Shown: positions 8,538 through 16,983 of the stretch, one piece after another | How positions within the stretch are numbered: the stretch's first letter is position 1 | Layout: every line of letters begins with the position of its first letter | From: Bacillota bacterium | GTDB lineage: Bacteria; Bacillota; Clostridia; Christensenellales; QAND01 | Assembly: GCA_003150225.1 (NCBI GenBank) | Contig: QAND01000027.1 | Location: forward strand, 19,600-83,599 | Reading direction: 5' to 3' | Length of the DNA: 64,000 bases | Made by a program: the position numbers and the translations under genes | The notes under the pieces: model-generated | What the model was told of the DNA's origin: nothing | What the model saw: only the letters and a program-made list of their open reading frames with translations | Databases searched by the model: none

Positions 8538-9305
8538 TTATAGGGGATTGGGCCAATCTGGAGGATTCATTTTTCCAAAAATACTGTCCAATTCCCCCCA
8601 AGGCCGCTGTTTTAACTCTTGTAAGCGTGGCGTTAGAATTTCGGGATAACCGGCCTCTAGCCCACGGAGGACAAAAGCGGCATAATCGTCAGGGGCCATC
8701 ATATGCCGAGGCGGATTCTTGGCCCGTCCCTCGGGATTCAGTCCACTGACCACGGCAGGAGGCAGGATTTCTACCACGTGAATGCCGGTATGACGCAGTT
8801 GATGCCGCAGACATTGGCTATAGGTATGCAGAGCGGATTTTCCAGCACAATAAATGGGATATTCCGCAGCGGGAGTAATGCCCAGGTCGGAGGAGATGTT
8901 GATTAAATAGGACGTCTCTTGCTTGAGGAAGAAGGGAATAAACAGGCCACAAAGATGGATGGGTGCCAGAAGATTGGTGGTAAACTCATCGGGCCCGGAA
9001 AAGAGATCTTCCGTGCCGGTGGAAAGGTCGATGCTTCGTTGAATACCGGCGTTGTTGACCAATACGTCCAACTGGGGATAGTTTTCGCTGACCCAGGAAA
9101 ACAAATCTTCCCGCTGCGCGGGCTGTGCGATGTCGCAGACCCTGATATCCAGCGATGGAATGGCGGCTTGGGCGGCTTTTAACCGGTCCTCCCGCCGGCC
9201 GCAGATGATAACCTTGCTGCCGGCTTGGGATAAGGCTCGGGCAAGGGCAAGGCCAATGCCGGAGGAACCGCCGGTGATGAGGATATGGTGTCCCGCTAGT
9301 TCCAT
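8538..9305 (-). CDS. Short-chain dehydrogenase/reductase
   Basis: A classical SDR of 255 residues: the NAD(P)-binding TGGSSGIG near residue 11, CGRREDRL after beta-2 (the arginines suggest NADP), NNAG at about 87, the catalytic serine in INISSDLG and the YCAGK (YxxxK) pair. It resembles DltE-like oxidoreductases, but substrate specificity cannot be read from sequence. It is a monocistronic minus-strand gene between the rpsF promoter and mscL. Confidence 0.85.
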   Translation of the reverse strand: MELAGHHILITGGSSGIGLALARALSQAGSKVIICGRREDRLKAAQAAIPSLDIRVCDIAQPAQREDLFSWVSENYPQLDVLVNNAGIQRSIDLSTGTEDLFSGPDEFTTNLLAPIHLCGLFIPFFLKQETSYLINISSDLGITPAAEYPIYCAGKSALHTYSQCLRHQLRHTGIHVVEILPPAVVSGLNPEGRAKNPPRHMMAPDDYAAFVLRGLEAGYPEILTPRLQELKQRPWGELDSIFGKMNPPDWPNPL

Positions 9306-9336
9306 GGGATTCCCTCCTTTTATGGGGATGACTGCC

Positions 9337-9768
9337 CTATTTCTGATCCAGTTCTTTCAGATAATCGCGAATTTCGGTCAGAAGTTCTTCGGTGGTGGGG
9401 CCGGCAGGCGCGGGGGCTTCTTCCTCGGCATTTTTCTTGACCAGCCGATCATGGGCTTTGTTGATCAGCTTGATGCAAAGGAAGATGGAGAAGGCGATGA
9501 TGAAGAAATCCAGGACATTTTGCAGGAAAGCTCCGTAGGCAATGGCGCTTTCCGGGGTGATAACCTGCCCATTTTCCACCACGGCGGGGGAGAGGACAAG
9601 CTTGAGGGAGGTGAAATCAGCGCCGGCGGTCAGCGTACCCAGAATGGGCATGATGATGTCCCCCACCAGGGAAGTGACGATCTTTCCGAAGGCGCCGCCG
9701 ATGACAACACCGATGGCCATATCCATGACATTGCCTTTCATCGCGAACTTTTTGAACTCTTGCCACAT
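9337..9768 (-). CDS. mscL: Large-conductance mechanosensitive channel
   Basis: A homopentameric membrane channel that opens under lipid tension to release solutes in hypo-osmotic shock. The 143-residue protein shows the amphipathic N-terminus, the TM1 motif NVMDMAIGVVIGGAFGKIV, a periplasm-type loop of about 35 residues, TM2 (FFIIAFSIFLCIKLINK) and a charged C-terminal helix. ATG 9768 has AGGAGG 7 bases upstream; an in-frame start 9 codons earlier has none. Confidence 0.95.
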   Translation of the reverse strand: MWQEFKKFAMKGNVMDMAIGVVIGGAFGKIVTSLVGDIIMPILGTLTAGADFTSLKLVLSPAVVENGQVITPESAIAYGAFLQNVLDFFIIAFSIFLCIKLINKAHDRLVKKNAEEEAPAPAGPTTEELLTEIRDYLKELDQK

Positions 9769-9823
9769 GATAATTCCTCCTTTGTATTCATGCACAGTTC
9801 CCTATTATACAAAATATCCACAA

Positions 9824-9854
9824 AAAGAAAAGCGGCAATTTGCCGCTTTTCTTT
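9824..9854. terminator. Terminator between a lipoprotein gene and mscL
   Basis: Perfect 15-base arms (9824-9838, 9840-9854) with the core AGCGGCAA/TTGCCGCT and A/T runs both sides. It terminates the minus-strand lipoprotein gene, whose stop codon is inside the right arm. Confidence 0.85.
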
Positions 9855-10434
9855 ACTGGGCCTCGTTCCAGTGGAACCCCTCAAAGTACTCCTGATAGTC
9901 CTTTTCGCTGTAAGCGCTGGGCGCTGCGGCGTAGGCCATAAGGATCATACGGCCTTTTTCATCCAGAAAACCGCCCACATAGCCCTTGGCCACGGTATCC
10001 TGGATCTTGCTGATGGGATACACGGCGGCGTCTACGTTGCCGATTTTGCCGGCGCTTTTGTCGCCGATGGTAAACAATCCGGTGCCAGCGATGGCGCCGC
10101 TGATGGTGGAGTCGCTGGCGCCTTTGGTGTATTGCCCTAGATCCATGCCGGTTTCGGTGCTGAGGCTCTCGAACATGGCGCCGTAATCGGCGTACATCAG
10201 CATAAAGATGTCGTTTTCGCCGGTGTAGTAATATAGCTTGCAGGGAATAGAGGCATCGAGGAAGTTGAGGCTTTCCTCTTGAAGTTCGTAGCCTTTGGGG
10301 AGCACTGCGGTGAAGCTGGGCTCTTCCACGGTGACCTTTGGGGTGGAGGCTACGTCGTTGCCGCAGGCCGTCAGAAAGGCGGCGCACAGCACCAGGGAGA
10401 GCAGCACCACAAGGGGCTTACGGATGCGTTGCAT
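9853..10434 (-). CDS. Small lipoprotein of unknown function
   Basis: A 193-residue protein with a lipoprotein signal peptide (RIRKPLVVLLSLVLCAAF, lipobox LTAC). The mature part contains a PKGYELQE segment and ends FEGFHWNEAQ. The general layout (short beta-rich secreted domain after a lipidated cysteine) resembles PsbP/DUF1795-like clostridial lipoproteins, but I cannot name a family firmly. ATG 10434 is preceded by AGGAGGTCC. Confidence 0.72.
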   Translation of the reverse strand: MQRIRKPLVVLLSLVLCAAFLTACGNDVASTPKVTVEEPSFTAVLPKGYELQEESLNFLDASIPCKLYYYTGENDIFMLMYADYGAMFESLSTETGMDLGQYTKGASDSTISGAIAGTGLFTIGDKSAGKIGNVDAAVYPISKIQDTVAKGYVGGFLDEKGRMILMAYAAAPSAYSEKDYQEYFEGFHWNEAQ

Positions 10435-10520
10435 GATAACCAGGACCTCCTAAGCAGTATACTGAATTGAGTATACCATATTCCCGAGATGGTGAGAAAG
10501 CATGTACGGTTTATTTGCAG

Positions 10521-10548
10521 AAAAAAAGCCGGATAAGCCGGCTTTTTT
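10521..10548. terminator. Terminator downstream of gltX
   Basis: AAAAAAGCCGG, a 5-base loop and CCGGCTTTTTT form a stem with A and T tails. It lies 19 bases beyond the gltX stop on the minus strand. Confidence 0.85.
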
Positions 10549-10566
10549 AGGACGTATTTGGCCGTT

Positions 10567-12012
10567 TTAGGACAGTTTCTGGATGCTTTTGTCCAGACGG
10601 GAGAGGGTTTCCTCCCGGCCAAGGAGGTAGGCGGCCTCCATGGCGCCGCCGGGGGTAACGGCGGTGCCGGTGATGCCGATCCGAAGACAGTAGAACAGCT
10701 GCCCCGGCTTCTGGTTCCGCTCCTCCGCCAGCTTTGCCAGAGCGTCGTGGATGGGGTCGATCCGCCAGTCCTCCACCCGCTCCAAAACGGTTTTACAGGC
10801 GGCAAGGCAATCCAACGCCATCTGGGGCTCGGTCTTCATCTTCTTGTGGCGGAACAGCTCGATATCGTAATCCGGCATTTGGGCCAGGAACGCGATTTTC
10901 TCGGGGATGTCGCACAGGGTGGAGATCCGGGGGCGCAGAGCGGCGGACAGGACGTGGAGATCAAACTTCACGGGATCGATGGCCTGGGCAAAATAGGGGG
11001 TAGCCCGGCGGATGAAATCATCCTCGTCCATGGCCTTGATGTATTCCTCGTTCATCCAGGTGAGCTTCTGCACGTCGAAGATGGCGGGGGAGCGGCTGAT
11101 GCCCCCCACGTCAAAGGCTTGAGCCAGTTCCTCCATGGTGAAGATCTCCTGGGTGGTTCCTGGGCTCCAGCCCAGTAAGGCGATATAGTTGACGATGGCT
11201 TCCTTTAAATAACCCTTTTGGAGGAAGTCCTCAAAGGAGGCGTCTCCATGGCGTTTGCTGAGCTTCTGCTTCTCATCCTTCATAACGGGAGGCAGATGCA
11301 TATATTGGGGAACTTCCCAGCCGTAGGCCTGATAGATCAGGTTGTATTTGGGGGTGGAGGAGAGATATTCGGTACCGCGGATGATGTGGGAGATCTTCAT
11401 CAGGTGGTCGTCCACCACGTTGGCAAAGTTGTAGGTGGGCAGTCCATCGCTCTTTAAAAGGATGCCATCCTCCAGCTCCGATACGTCCACCGAGATGCGG
11501 CCGAAGATCAGGTCATCAAAAGAGGCTTCGCCGCTCTCGGGGATTTTCTGGCGTACCACATAGGGCTCCCCCGCCGCGATCCGGGCCCGGGCTTCCGCGA
11601 GAGGAATGCGCATGCAGGTCCGGTCATAGCGATAGGCCTCTCCCCGGTCCTCAGCGGCCTTGCGCTTGGCGTCCAGGGTTTCCTTCTGGCAGAAGCAGTA
11701 GTAGGCGCCGCCGCAGTCCACCAACTTGTCGGCGTACGCCCGGTAGATGTCCCGCCGCTGGCTCTGAACATAGGGGCCGTAGGGGCCGCCGATGTCGGGG
11801 CCCTCGTCATAGGTGAGGCCGGTTTCAGCCAAGGAACGGTAGATGAGCTCCACGGCGCCGTCCACAAACCGCTGCTGGTCGGTGTCCTCAATGCGAAGGA
11901 TGAACTTACCATTATGCTTGCGGGAGAACAGCCAGCCGTATAGAGCCGTTCTTAGACCGCCTACATGCAGATAGCCGGTGGGGCTGGGGGCAAAGCGGGT
12001 GCGTACCTCCAT
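10567..12012 (-). CDS. gltX: Glutamate--tRNA ligase
   Basis: Charges tRNA-Glu. The 481-residue class I synthetase carries the HIGH-type motif PSPTGYLHVGG at the N-terminus, RIEDTDQQR, the KMSKS-type loop KLSKRHG and a C-terminal anticodon-binding helical domain. It starts with ATG 12012, sharing one base with the stop of the upstream small membrane gene (TGATG), which suggests coupling. Because glnS is two genes upstream, this enzyme may be glutamate-specific rather than also mischarging tRNA-Gln; that is inference. Confidence 0.95.
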   Translation of the reverse strand: MEVRTRFAPSPTGYLHVGGLRTALYGWLFSRKHNGKFILRIEDTDQQRFVDGAVELIYRSLAETGLTYDEGPDIGGPYGPYVQSQRRDIYRAYADKLVDCGGAYYCFCQKETLDAKRKAAEDRGEAYRYDRTCMRIPLAEARARIAAGEPYVVRQKIPESGEASFDDLIFGRISVDVSELEDGILLKSDGLPTYNFANVVDDHLMKISHIIRGTEYLSSTPKYNLIYQAYGWEVPQYMHLPPVMKDEKQKLSKRHGDASFEDFLQKGYLKEAIVNYIALLGWSPGTTQEIFTMEELAQAFDVGGISRSPAIFDVQKLTWMNEEYIKAMDEDDFIRRATPYFAQAIDPVKFDLHVLSAALRPRISTLCDIPEKIAFLAQMPDYDIELFRHKKMKTEPQMALDCLAACKTVLERVEDWRIDPIHDALAKLAEERNQKPGQLFYCLRIGITGTAVTPGGAMEAAYLLGREETLSRLDKSIQKLS

Positions 12013-12290
12013 CAGTTGTTCCTCCTTTTTTCCTCCCGCTCCAGGCGGCGGTTGCGGAAATAGAAGCAGATGTCCGTTCCCACCATGGCGGCGTTGAGAC
12101 AGTAGAGTATCAGGACAAAATCAAGGCTGTAAAAGATCTTATGCAGAATGCCGAAGATGTAGCCTACAAACAGAACTACCAGGAAAAACAGGCTTTTCCC
12201 CTTGTTGCTCCGGGCCTTATAGGACCGGACCAGGGAAAAGGGCCAGGCGGCGCCAAAGCAGGCCAGCATCAATACCTCAAAGATGCTCAT
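12012..12290 (-). CDS. Small multi-pass membrane protein (PQ-loop-like)
   Basis: A 92-residue hydrophobic protein with about three membrane segments (residues 4-20, 34-52 and 55-76) and an arginine-rich tail (RNRRLEREEKRR). The segment WPFSLVRSYKARSNKGKS recalls the PQ-loop/SemiSWEET half-repeat, where a short loop follows a proline in TM1. Its position between glnS and gltX and the one-base overlap with gltX put it in the tRNA synthetase operon. The substrate, if any, is unknown. Confidence 0.7.
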   Translation of the reverse strand: MSIFEVLMLACFGAAWPFSLVRSYKARSNKGKSLFFLVVLFVGYIFGILHKIFYSLDFVLILYCLNAAMVGTDICFYFRNRRLEREEKRRNN

Positions 12291-12323
12291 GGCATCATCC
12301 CCCTAACAAAATAAAATAAAATG

Positions 12324-13979
12324 CTATTTGTTGATCTTGGCCCAGCCGTCCTTGAGGCCCACCACCCGGTTGAAGATGAGGGCGTCCTCCCGGCTGTCAA
12401 GATCGGTGGTGAAATATCCCGTCCGCATGAACTGGAAGCTATCAAGGGGTTGGGCTACGGCAAGGGCGGCCTCCACCTTGGCGCCAGTTACCACGATGAG
12501 GGAGTCGGGGTTGATCCGCTCCATCATATCCCCCTCCCCAGGGGTGATCAGATGGTCGTAGAGGTTTACGGTGGCATCCAGACAGGTGGTCTGATCCACC
12601 CACTGAATGGCGCCTCCCTTGATCTTCCGGCTGACGGCGCCGCTATGGCTCTCGGGGTCGTATTCGCAATAAACCCGGGTGACGCGGCCGGCATCATCGG
12701 TATCATAGCCGGTGCACTTTATGATATAGGCCCCCATGAGCCGGACCTCCTTATCGGGGGAGAGGCGCTTATACTTGGGGGGCGGAACGGGGGCAAAGTC
12801 CTCCCGTTCGATATATAGTTTGCCGGAGAAGGACATCATCCGGCTGCCCAGGTCGGGGTTTTCGGCGTTGTTGTCCATGGACACCGGCTCGCAATGGCCC
12901 TCGGGATAGTTGGTAATGATCAGCTCCAGGGGATCCAGAATGGCCATGCGCCGGGGCACCGATAGCTTCAAATCCTCTCGGATGCAGTGCTCCAACAGGG
13001 AGTACTCCACCAGGCTGTTGGCCTTGGCCACTCCCACCCGGTCCAGGAAATCCCGGATGGCGCCGGGGGTGAACCCCCGCCGCCGGAGACCGGAGATGGT
13101 GGGCAGCCGGGGGTCATCCCAGCCCGCCACCACGTGGGTGTCTACCAGCTGCTTGAGGTACCGCTTGCTCATGACGGCGCCCTCCAAATTGAGCCGGGCG
13201 AACTCGATCTGCCGGGGTTTATGGGCAAAGCCCACGGCCTCGATGACCCAGTTATACAGGGGCCGGTGATCCTCATATTCCATGGAGCAAAGGGAATGGG
13301 TGATGCCCTCCAGGGCGTCCTGGATGGGATGGGCGAAATCGTACATGGGATAGATACACCACGCATTGCCGGTGCGGTAATGGGGGGTGTGGCGGATCCG
13401 GTAAAGGACGGGATCCCGCAAATTGATGTTGGGGGAGGCCATGTCGATCTTAGCCCGAAGGGTCCGTTCGCCGTCCTGGAATTCTCCCGCCTTCATCCGG
13501 AGGAACAGGTCCATGTTTTCCTCCACAGAACGGTTCCGGCTGGGGCTGTCCTTGCCGGGCTGCGTCAGGGTGCCCCGGTATTCCCGCATTTCGTCGGCGT
13601 TCAAATCGTCCACATACGCCAGACCCTTTTGGATGAGGGTTACGGCGCAGTCGAAGATCTGCTGGGAGTAATCGGATCCGTAAAAAAGGCCGCCGTTCCA
13701 ATCGAAGCCCAGCCAGTGGATATCGTTCTTGATGGCCTCGGCGAACTCCAAATCCTCCTTGGCGGGGTTGGTATCGTCAAAGCGCAGGTTGAATAGGCCG
13801 CCATACTTCTTTGCCACGGTGGCATCCACGTAGACGGCCTTGGCGTGCCCGATGTGCATATATCCGTTGGGTTCGGGAGGGAACCGGGTGTGTACCTCGG
13901 TATAAACCCCATTGCGAAGATCTTCCTCCACCGCCTCCTCGATGAAGTTGGAGGCTTTACCCAGCATCGCTGTATCCAT
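12324..13979 (-). CDS. glnS: Glutamine--tRNA ligase
   Basis: Charges tRNA-Gln directly. The 551-residue protein has the GlnRS HIGH motif in PPEPNGYMHIGHAKAV, LRFDDTNPAKE, the KMSKS variant VMSKRYL and the beta-barrel anticodon domain typical of GlnRS. GlnRS is patchily distributed in Firmicutes, most of which use GatCAB; here it sits next to gltX. ATG 13979 is chosen since AAAGGGAG lies 8 bases upstream; ATG 13985 is only 2 bases from that site and the longer frame to 14012 lacks support. Confidence 0.94.
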   Translation of the reverse strand: MDTAMLGKASNFIEEAVEEDLRNGVYTEVHTRFPPEPNGYMHIGHAKAVYVDATVAKKYGGLFNLRFDDTNPAKEDLEFAEAIKNDIHWLGFDWNGGLFYGSDYSQQIFDCAVTLIQKGLAYVDDLNADEMREYRGTLTQPGKDSPSRNRSVEENMDLFLRMKAGEFQDGERTLRAKIDMASPNINLRDPVLYRIRHTPHYRTGNAWCIYPMYDFAHPIQDALEGITHSLCSMEYEDHRPLYNWVIEAVGFAHKPRQIEFARLNLEGAVMSKRYLKQLVDTHVVAGWDDPRLPTISGLRRRGFTPGAIRDFLDRVGVAKANSLVEYSLLEHCIREDLKLSVPRRMAILDPLELIITNYPEGHCEPVSMDNNAENPDLGSRMMSFSGKLYIEREDFAPVPPPKYKRLSPDKEVRLMGAYIIKCTGYDTDDAGRVTRVYCEYDPESHSGAVSRKIKGGAIQWVDQTTCLDATVNLYDHLITPGEGDMMERINPDSLIVVTGAKVEAALAVAQPLDSFQFMRTGYFTTDLDSREDALIFNRVVGLKDGWAKINK

Positions 13980-14062
13980 ACTCATACTCCCTTTGGGCCC
14001 GCGGCCCGCCATAGTAAACTTTATTTTACATCATACCCAATTAATGGGCAAGTACAAACAAA

Positions 14063-14098
14063 AGGACACAGCTTTTGTGTGCCCTTGGGGATTTTTTG
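14063..14098 (-). terminator. Probable terminator downstream of rlmH
   Basis: AAGGACACAG and TGTGTGCCCTT form an imperfect stem (one mismatch) just beyond the rlmH stop, with T-rich flanks on either strand. Weaker than the other terminators here. Confidence 0.45.
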
Positions 14099-14106
14099 AT
14101 TTCCCT

Positions 14107-14577
14107 CTACTTATGATAGGTTTCCCCCGCCGCAATTTTTGATGCCCGATAAAGCTGTTCCAGCAGCACCAGTCGGGCCAGGTTACGGGGCATGGTTAGA
14201 TTGGAGAGGGAGAGCCGGGCCTTGCTGGCGGCGATGACCCGCGGATCCAGCCCCCAGCTTCCGCCAATGACGAAGTTGACCGGCTGGCCCAGGCGTTCAT
14301 AGCCTTGGAGCTGCCGGGCTAAGGCCAGGCTGTCCGGAGCCTCTCCCTCCACGCAGAGGGCAATGGAAAAACCCTTTTGCAAATGGGGAAGAAGGCGATC
14401 CCCTTCCTTGGCCATCACCCGCTGTATGGCGTCAGGGGAGCCGCTGAGGGGCTTTTCATCGGGAAGCTCGGTGACGGTAAGCCTATGATACCGGCTCATT
14501 CGCTTTTGATATTCGGCGCAGGCGTCCCGGTAAAACCGTTCTTTGAGCTTCCCTACGCATAGAAGATTGATCTGCAT
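14107..14577 (-). CDS. rlmH: 23S rRNA pseudouridine-1915 N3-methyltransferase
   Basis: Methylates pseudouridine 1915 in helix 69 of 23S rRNA using SAM. The 156-residue SPOUT protein begins MQINLLCVGKLKERFY and contains the knot motifs LCVEGEAPDSLALA, FVIGGSWGLDP and the C-terminal signature LARLVLLEQLYRA followed by YHK. ATG 14577 has AGGAGG 4 bases upstream; a longer frame to 14763 overlaps the upstream gene and has an Arg/His/Pro composition typical of noncoding frames. Confidence 0.95.
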   Translation of the reverse strand: MQINLLCVGKLKERFYRDACAEYQKRMSRYHRLTVTELPDEKPLSGSPDAIQRVMAKEGDRLLPHLQKGFSIALCVEGEAPDSLALARQLQGYERLGQPVNFVIGGSWGLDPRVIAASKARLSLSNLTMPRNLARLVLLEQLYRASKIAAGETYHK

Positions 14578-14585
14578 AAAACCTC

Positions 14586-15374
14586 CTAGAGCTGAACCAG
14601 CCGGCCGGGGGTATTCCGCCGGGCGATGCCGATGGAGATGTCGGTAAAGGGTTTGATGCCGTGTCCGATGAGGGCGGCAAGGGCGGTATCCCGGGCTACG
14701 TCCTCGGTGTTGTTCTCCCGGCTCAAGTGGCCCAGCATCACCCGCCGGACCCCGCTCTCGCAAAGCTTAATGAGGGCGTCTCCGGCATCCTTGTTGGATA
14801 GGTGCCCGCGATTGGACAGAATCCGACGCTTGAGGTAAGCGGGATACTTGCCGTTCTTCAGCATGTCCAGGTCGTGGTTGCTCTCTAAAAACACCAGATC
14901 GGCGCCTTTGGCCTCCTCCAATAGGGAGGCGGAAAAGCAACCGATATCTGTCATATAGGTAAACTGCTTTCCCTTGTAAAAGAGGCTGTAGCCTACGCTG
15001 CTGGCGCTGTCATGAGGGGTGGAAAAGGGGCGGATGCCCATATCGCCGATGTAGAAATCCTGGCCGTTGGTGAAGACCCGAGCGTTTTTGGTGGCAACGG
15101 CCCCCACCTTGCCGTTCATGGCGTCCCAGGTGGGCAGGTTGGCGTATACCGGGACGTCATACCTGCGGGAAAAGGGGCCCAGGCCGGCGATGTGGTCGCT
15201 GTGTTCATGGGTCACCAAAATGCCGCCGATGGAGGAGGGGTCGATGCCGTTTTGACGGAGGGCCCTTTCGATGGTGGAGGCGGGCAGACCGACGTCGATC
15301 AACAGGGCGCAATCCTCCGTGGCGATATAGGTGGCGTTACCGCTGCTGCCGGAAAAGAGGGGACAAAACTTCAT
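14586..15374 (-). CDS. MBL-fold metallohydrolase, WalJ/YycJ type
   Basis: A 262-residue metallo-beta-lactamase-fold protein. The zinc-binding HxHxDH motif reads THEHSDHIAG at about residue 55, preceded by FSGSSGNATYI and LLIDVGLPAS, the start typical of YycJ/WalJ proteins. In Bacilli walJ is linked to the WalRK wall-stress regulon and is implicated in double-strand-break repair; adjacency to rlmH is conserved in many Firmicutes and is seen here (8-base gap). Likely a nuclease-like enzyme; the exact substrate is not shown. Confidence 0.88.
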   Translation of the reverse strand: MKFCPLFSGSSGNATYIATEDCALLIDVGLPASTIERALRQNGIDPSSIGGILVTHEHSDHIAGLGPFSRRYDVPVYANLPTWDAMNGKVGAVATKNARVFTNGQDFYIGDMGIRPFSTPHDSASSVGYSLFYKGKQFTYMTDIGCFSASLLEEAKGADLVFLESNHDLDMLKNGKYPAYLKRRILSNRGHLSNKDAGDALIKLCESGVRRVMLGHLSRENNTEDVARDTALAALIGHGIKPFTDISIGIARRNTPGRLVQL

Positions 15375-15451
15375 TTCATCGCTACCTTTAAACTTTTGAT
15401 GGACTTATTCTATCATAAAACCCCCAAAAGGGCAGAGGGAACATCCTGGGA

Positions 15452-15486
15452 AAATAAAACGGGCGGGATGCTGTGCATCCCGCCCG
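15452..15486 (-). terminator. Terminator of murA
   Basis: CGGGCGGGATGC (15460-15471), loop TGT and GCATCCCGCCCG (15475-15486) form a perfect stem, followed on the minus strand by a T-rich tail. Confidence 0.88.
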
Positions 15487-15504
15487 GGCTATGTATGTTT
15501 GGCG

Positions 15505-16776
15505 TTAGTCTACGTCCGCCCGACGGATCTTGGCTCCCAGGGAACGAAGTTTTTCCTCTAGATGGGCGTACCCCCGGTCAATGTGGTGGAGAGAGCCTAC
15601 CATGGTATCCCCCTGGGCGATGAGCCCCGCGATGACCAGCGCGGCGCCTGCCCGGAGGTCGCTTGCCTCCACCGGAGCGCCGTACAGCCGATCCACCCCT
15701 TCGATGACTGCGACCCGGCCGGACACGCTGCTCTTGGCGCCCATCCGCTGGAGCATGGTCAGGTGTTTGAAGCGATCCTCAAAGATGTTTTCCACCACCA
15801 TGCTGGTGCCCTCCGCTACGCACAGGAGGGAGGAAATGGGCTGCTGCAGGTCGGTGGGGAAGCCGGGATAGGGCAGGGTTTTGATGGTGACCCGACCCGG
15901 CCGATGGTCCGCCTGGACCCGGATGGTATCGGGCCCCTCGGTAACGTGGACGCCCATCTCCAAAAGCTTGGCGGTGACGGATTCCATGTGCATGGGGATC
16001 ACGTTTGTAATGGTAACATCTCCCATGGAGGCTGCTGCGGCGATCATCAGGGTACCGGTTTCGATTTGATCGGGGATCACGGCGTAGGTGCAGCCGTGGA
16101 GCTGTTCCACTCCCCGGATGCGGATCACATCGGTGCCGGCGCCCTTGATCTTGGCGCCCATGCTGTTGAGGAAGTTGGCCAGATCCACCACGTGGGGCTC
16201 CTTGGCGGCGTTGATGATGGTGGTGTTGCCCTGGGCCATGACGGCGGCCATCATCAGGTTGGCGGTGGCGCCGACGCTCACCACGTCCAGATAGATCTCC
16301 GCGCCGTGGAGCCGGCCTCCTTTGGCGCGGGCCACCACCATGCCCTCCTTCACCTCGATTTCAGCGCCCATGGCACTCATGCCCTTTAGGTGAAGGTCAA
16401 TAGGGCGTTGGCCGATGGAGCATCCTCCCGGGAGGGCAATCTCGGCCTTGCCAAAGCGCCCTAGAAGGGAGCCAAGATAATAGTAGGACGCCCGCATGTT
16501 CCGCACGATCTCAAAGGTGGCCTGGTGGGAAACGCCATGGCTGGCGTCCACCCGCAGGCTGTGGGCCTGTGGGTTGTAGTCCACCTTAGCGCCTAGAAGG
16601 GAAGAGATCTCATTGAGCAGCTTGACGTCCAGAATATCGGGTAAATTCTCGATGGTACAAGGGCCTTCCGCCAGCATAGCGGCAGGCAAAATTGCCACAG
16701 CGGCGTTTTTTGCGCCGCAGGCGGCGACGCTGCCTACCAGACGGGTACCGCCGGTGATGATCAGTTTTTCACTCAA
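15505..16776 (-). CDS. murA: UDP-N-acetylglucosamine 1-carboxyvinyltransferase
   Basis: Transfers enolpyruvate from PEP to UDP-GlcNAc, the first committed step of peptidoglycan synthesis and the fosfomycin target. The 423-residue protein shows GAKNAAVAI near the N-terminus and the catalytic cysteine in PGGCSIGQRPIDLHL, so it should be fosfomycin-sensitive by that residue. The start is ambiguous: ATG 16782 has its AAGGAG only 2 bases away, while the in-frame TTG 16776 has it 8 bases upstream and is preferred. It is transcribed alone, between the M23/G5 gene and walJ. Confidence 0.94.
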   Translation of the reverse strand: MSEKLIITGGTRLVGSVAACGAKNAAVAILPAAMLAEGPCTIENLPDILDVKLLNEISSLLGAKVDYNPQAHSLRVDASHGVSHQATFEIVRNMRASYYYLGSLLGRFGKAEIALPGGCSIGQRPIDLHLKGMSAMGAEIEVKEGMVVARAKGGRLHGAEIYLDVVSVGATANLMMAAVMAQGNTTIINAAKEPHVVDLANFLNSMGAKIKGAGTDVIRIRGVEQLHGCTYAVIPDQIETGTLMIAAAASMGDVTITNVIPMHMESVTAKLLEMGVHVTEGPDTIRVQADHRPGRVTIKTLPYPGFPTDLQQPISSLLCVAEGTSMVVENIFEDRFKHLTMLQRMGAKSSVSGRVAVIEGVDRLYGAPVEASDLRAGAALVIAGLIAQGDTMVGSLHHIDRGYAHLEEKLRSLGAKIRRADVD

Positions 16777-16930
16777 GGCCATCGCTCCTTTATAAAAGAT
16801 ACAACGGTAAATTTATTATAACCTGTCTGACGGCATCCCGCAAGGAAGGCGGGCCCGGACGGAAAAAAGGAGGGGATATTCTATGATATGCCTATGGATG
16901 GGATTGGACCCAACGATTGGCTTCCGGGGC

Positions 16931-16966
16931 AAAAAAAGAATGCGGAGAGAGGCCTCTCTCCGCATT
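16931..16966 (-). terminator. Terminator of the G5/M23 peptidase gene
   Basis: Adjacent perfect 14-base arms (16939-16952, 16953-16966; core GCGGAGAGAGG) followed on the minus strand by TTCTTTTTTT. Confidence 0.88.
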
Positions 16967-16983
16967 GTCTGCGATGGGGAATG

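Noticed and set aside
9130..10140. 336-codon plus-strand frame across mscL and a lipoprotein
   Set aside because: It runs antisense to three recognisable genes and crosses their terminator.
14013..14106. T-box leader for glnS
   Set aside because: Too short, and no T-box sequence or specifier stem; only the ribosome site and a terminator-like stem of rlmH.
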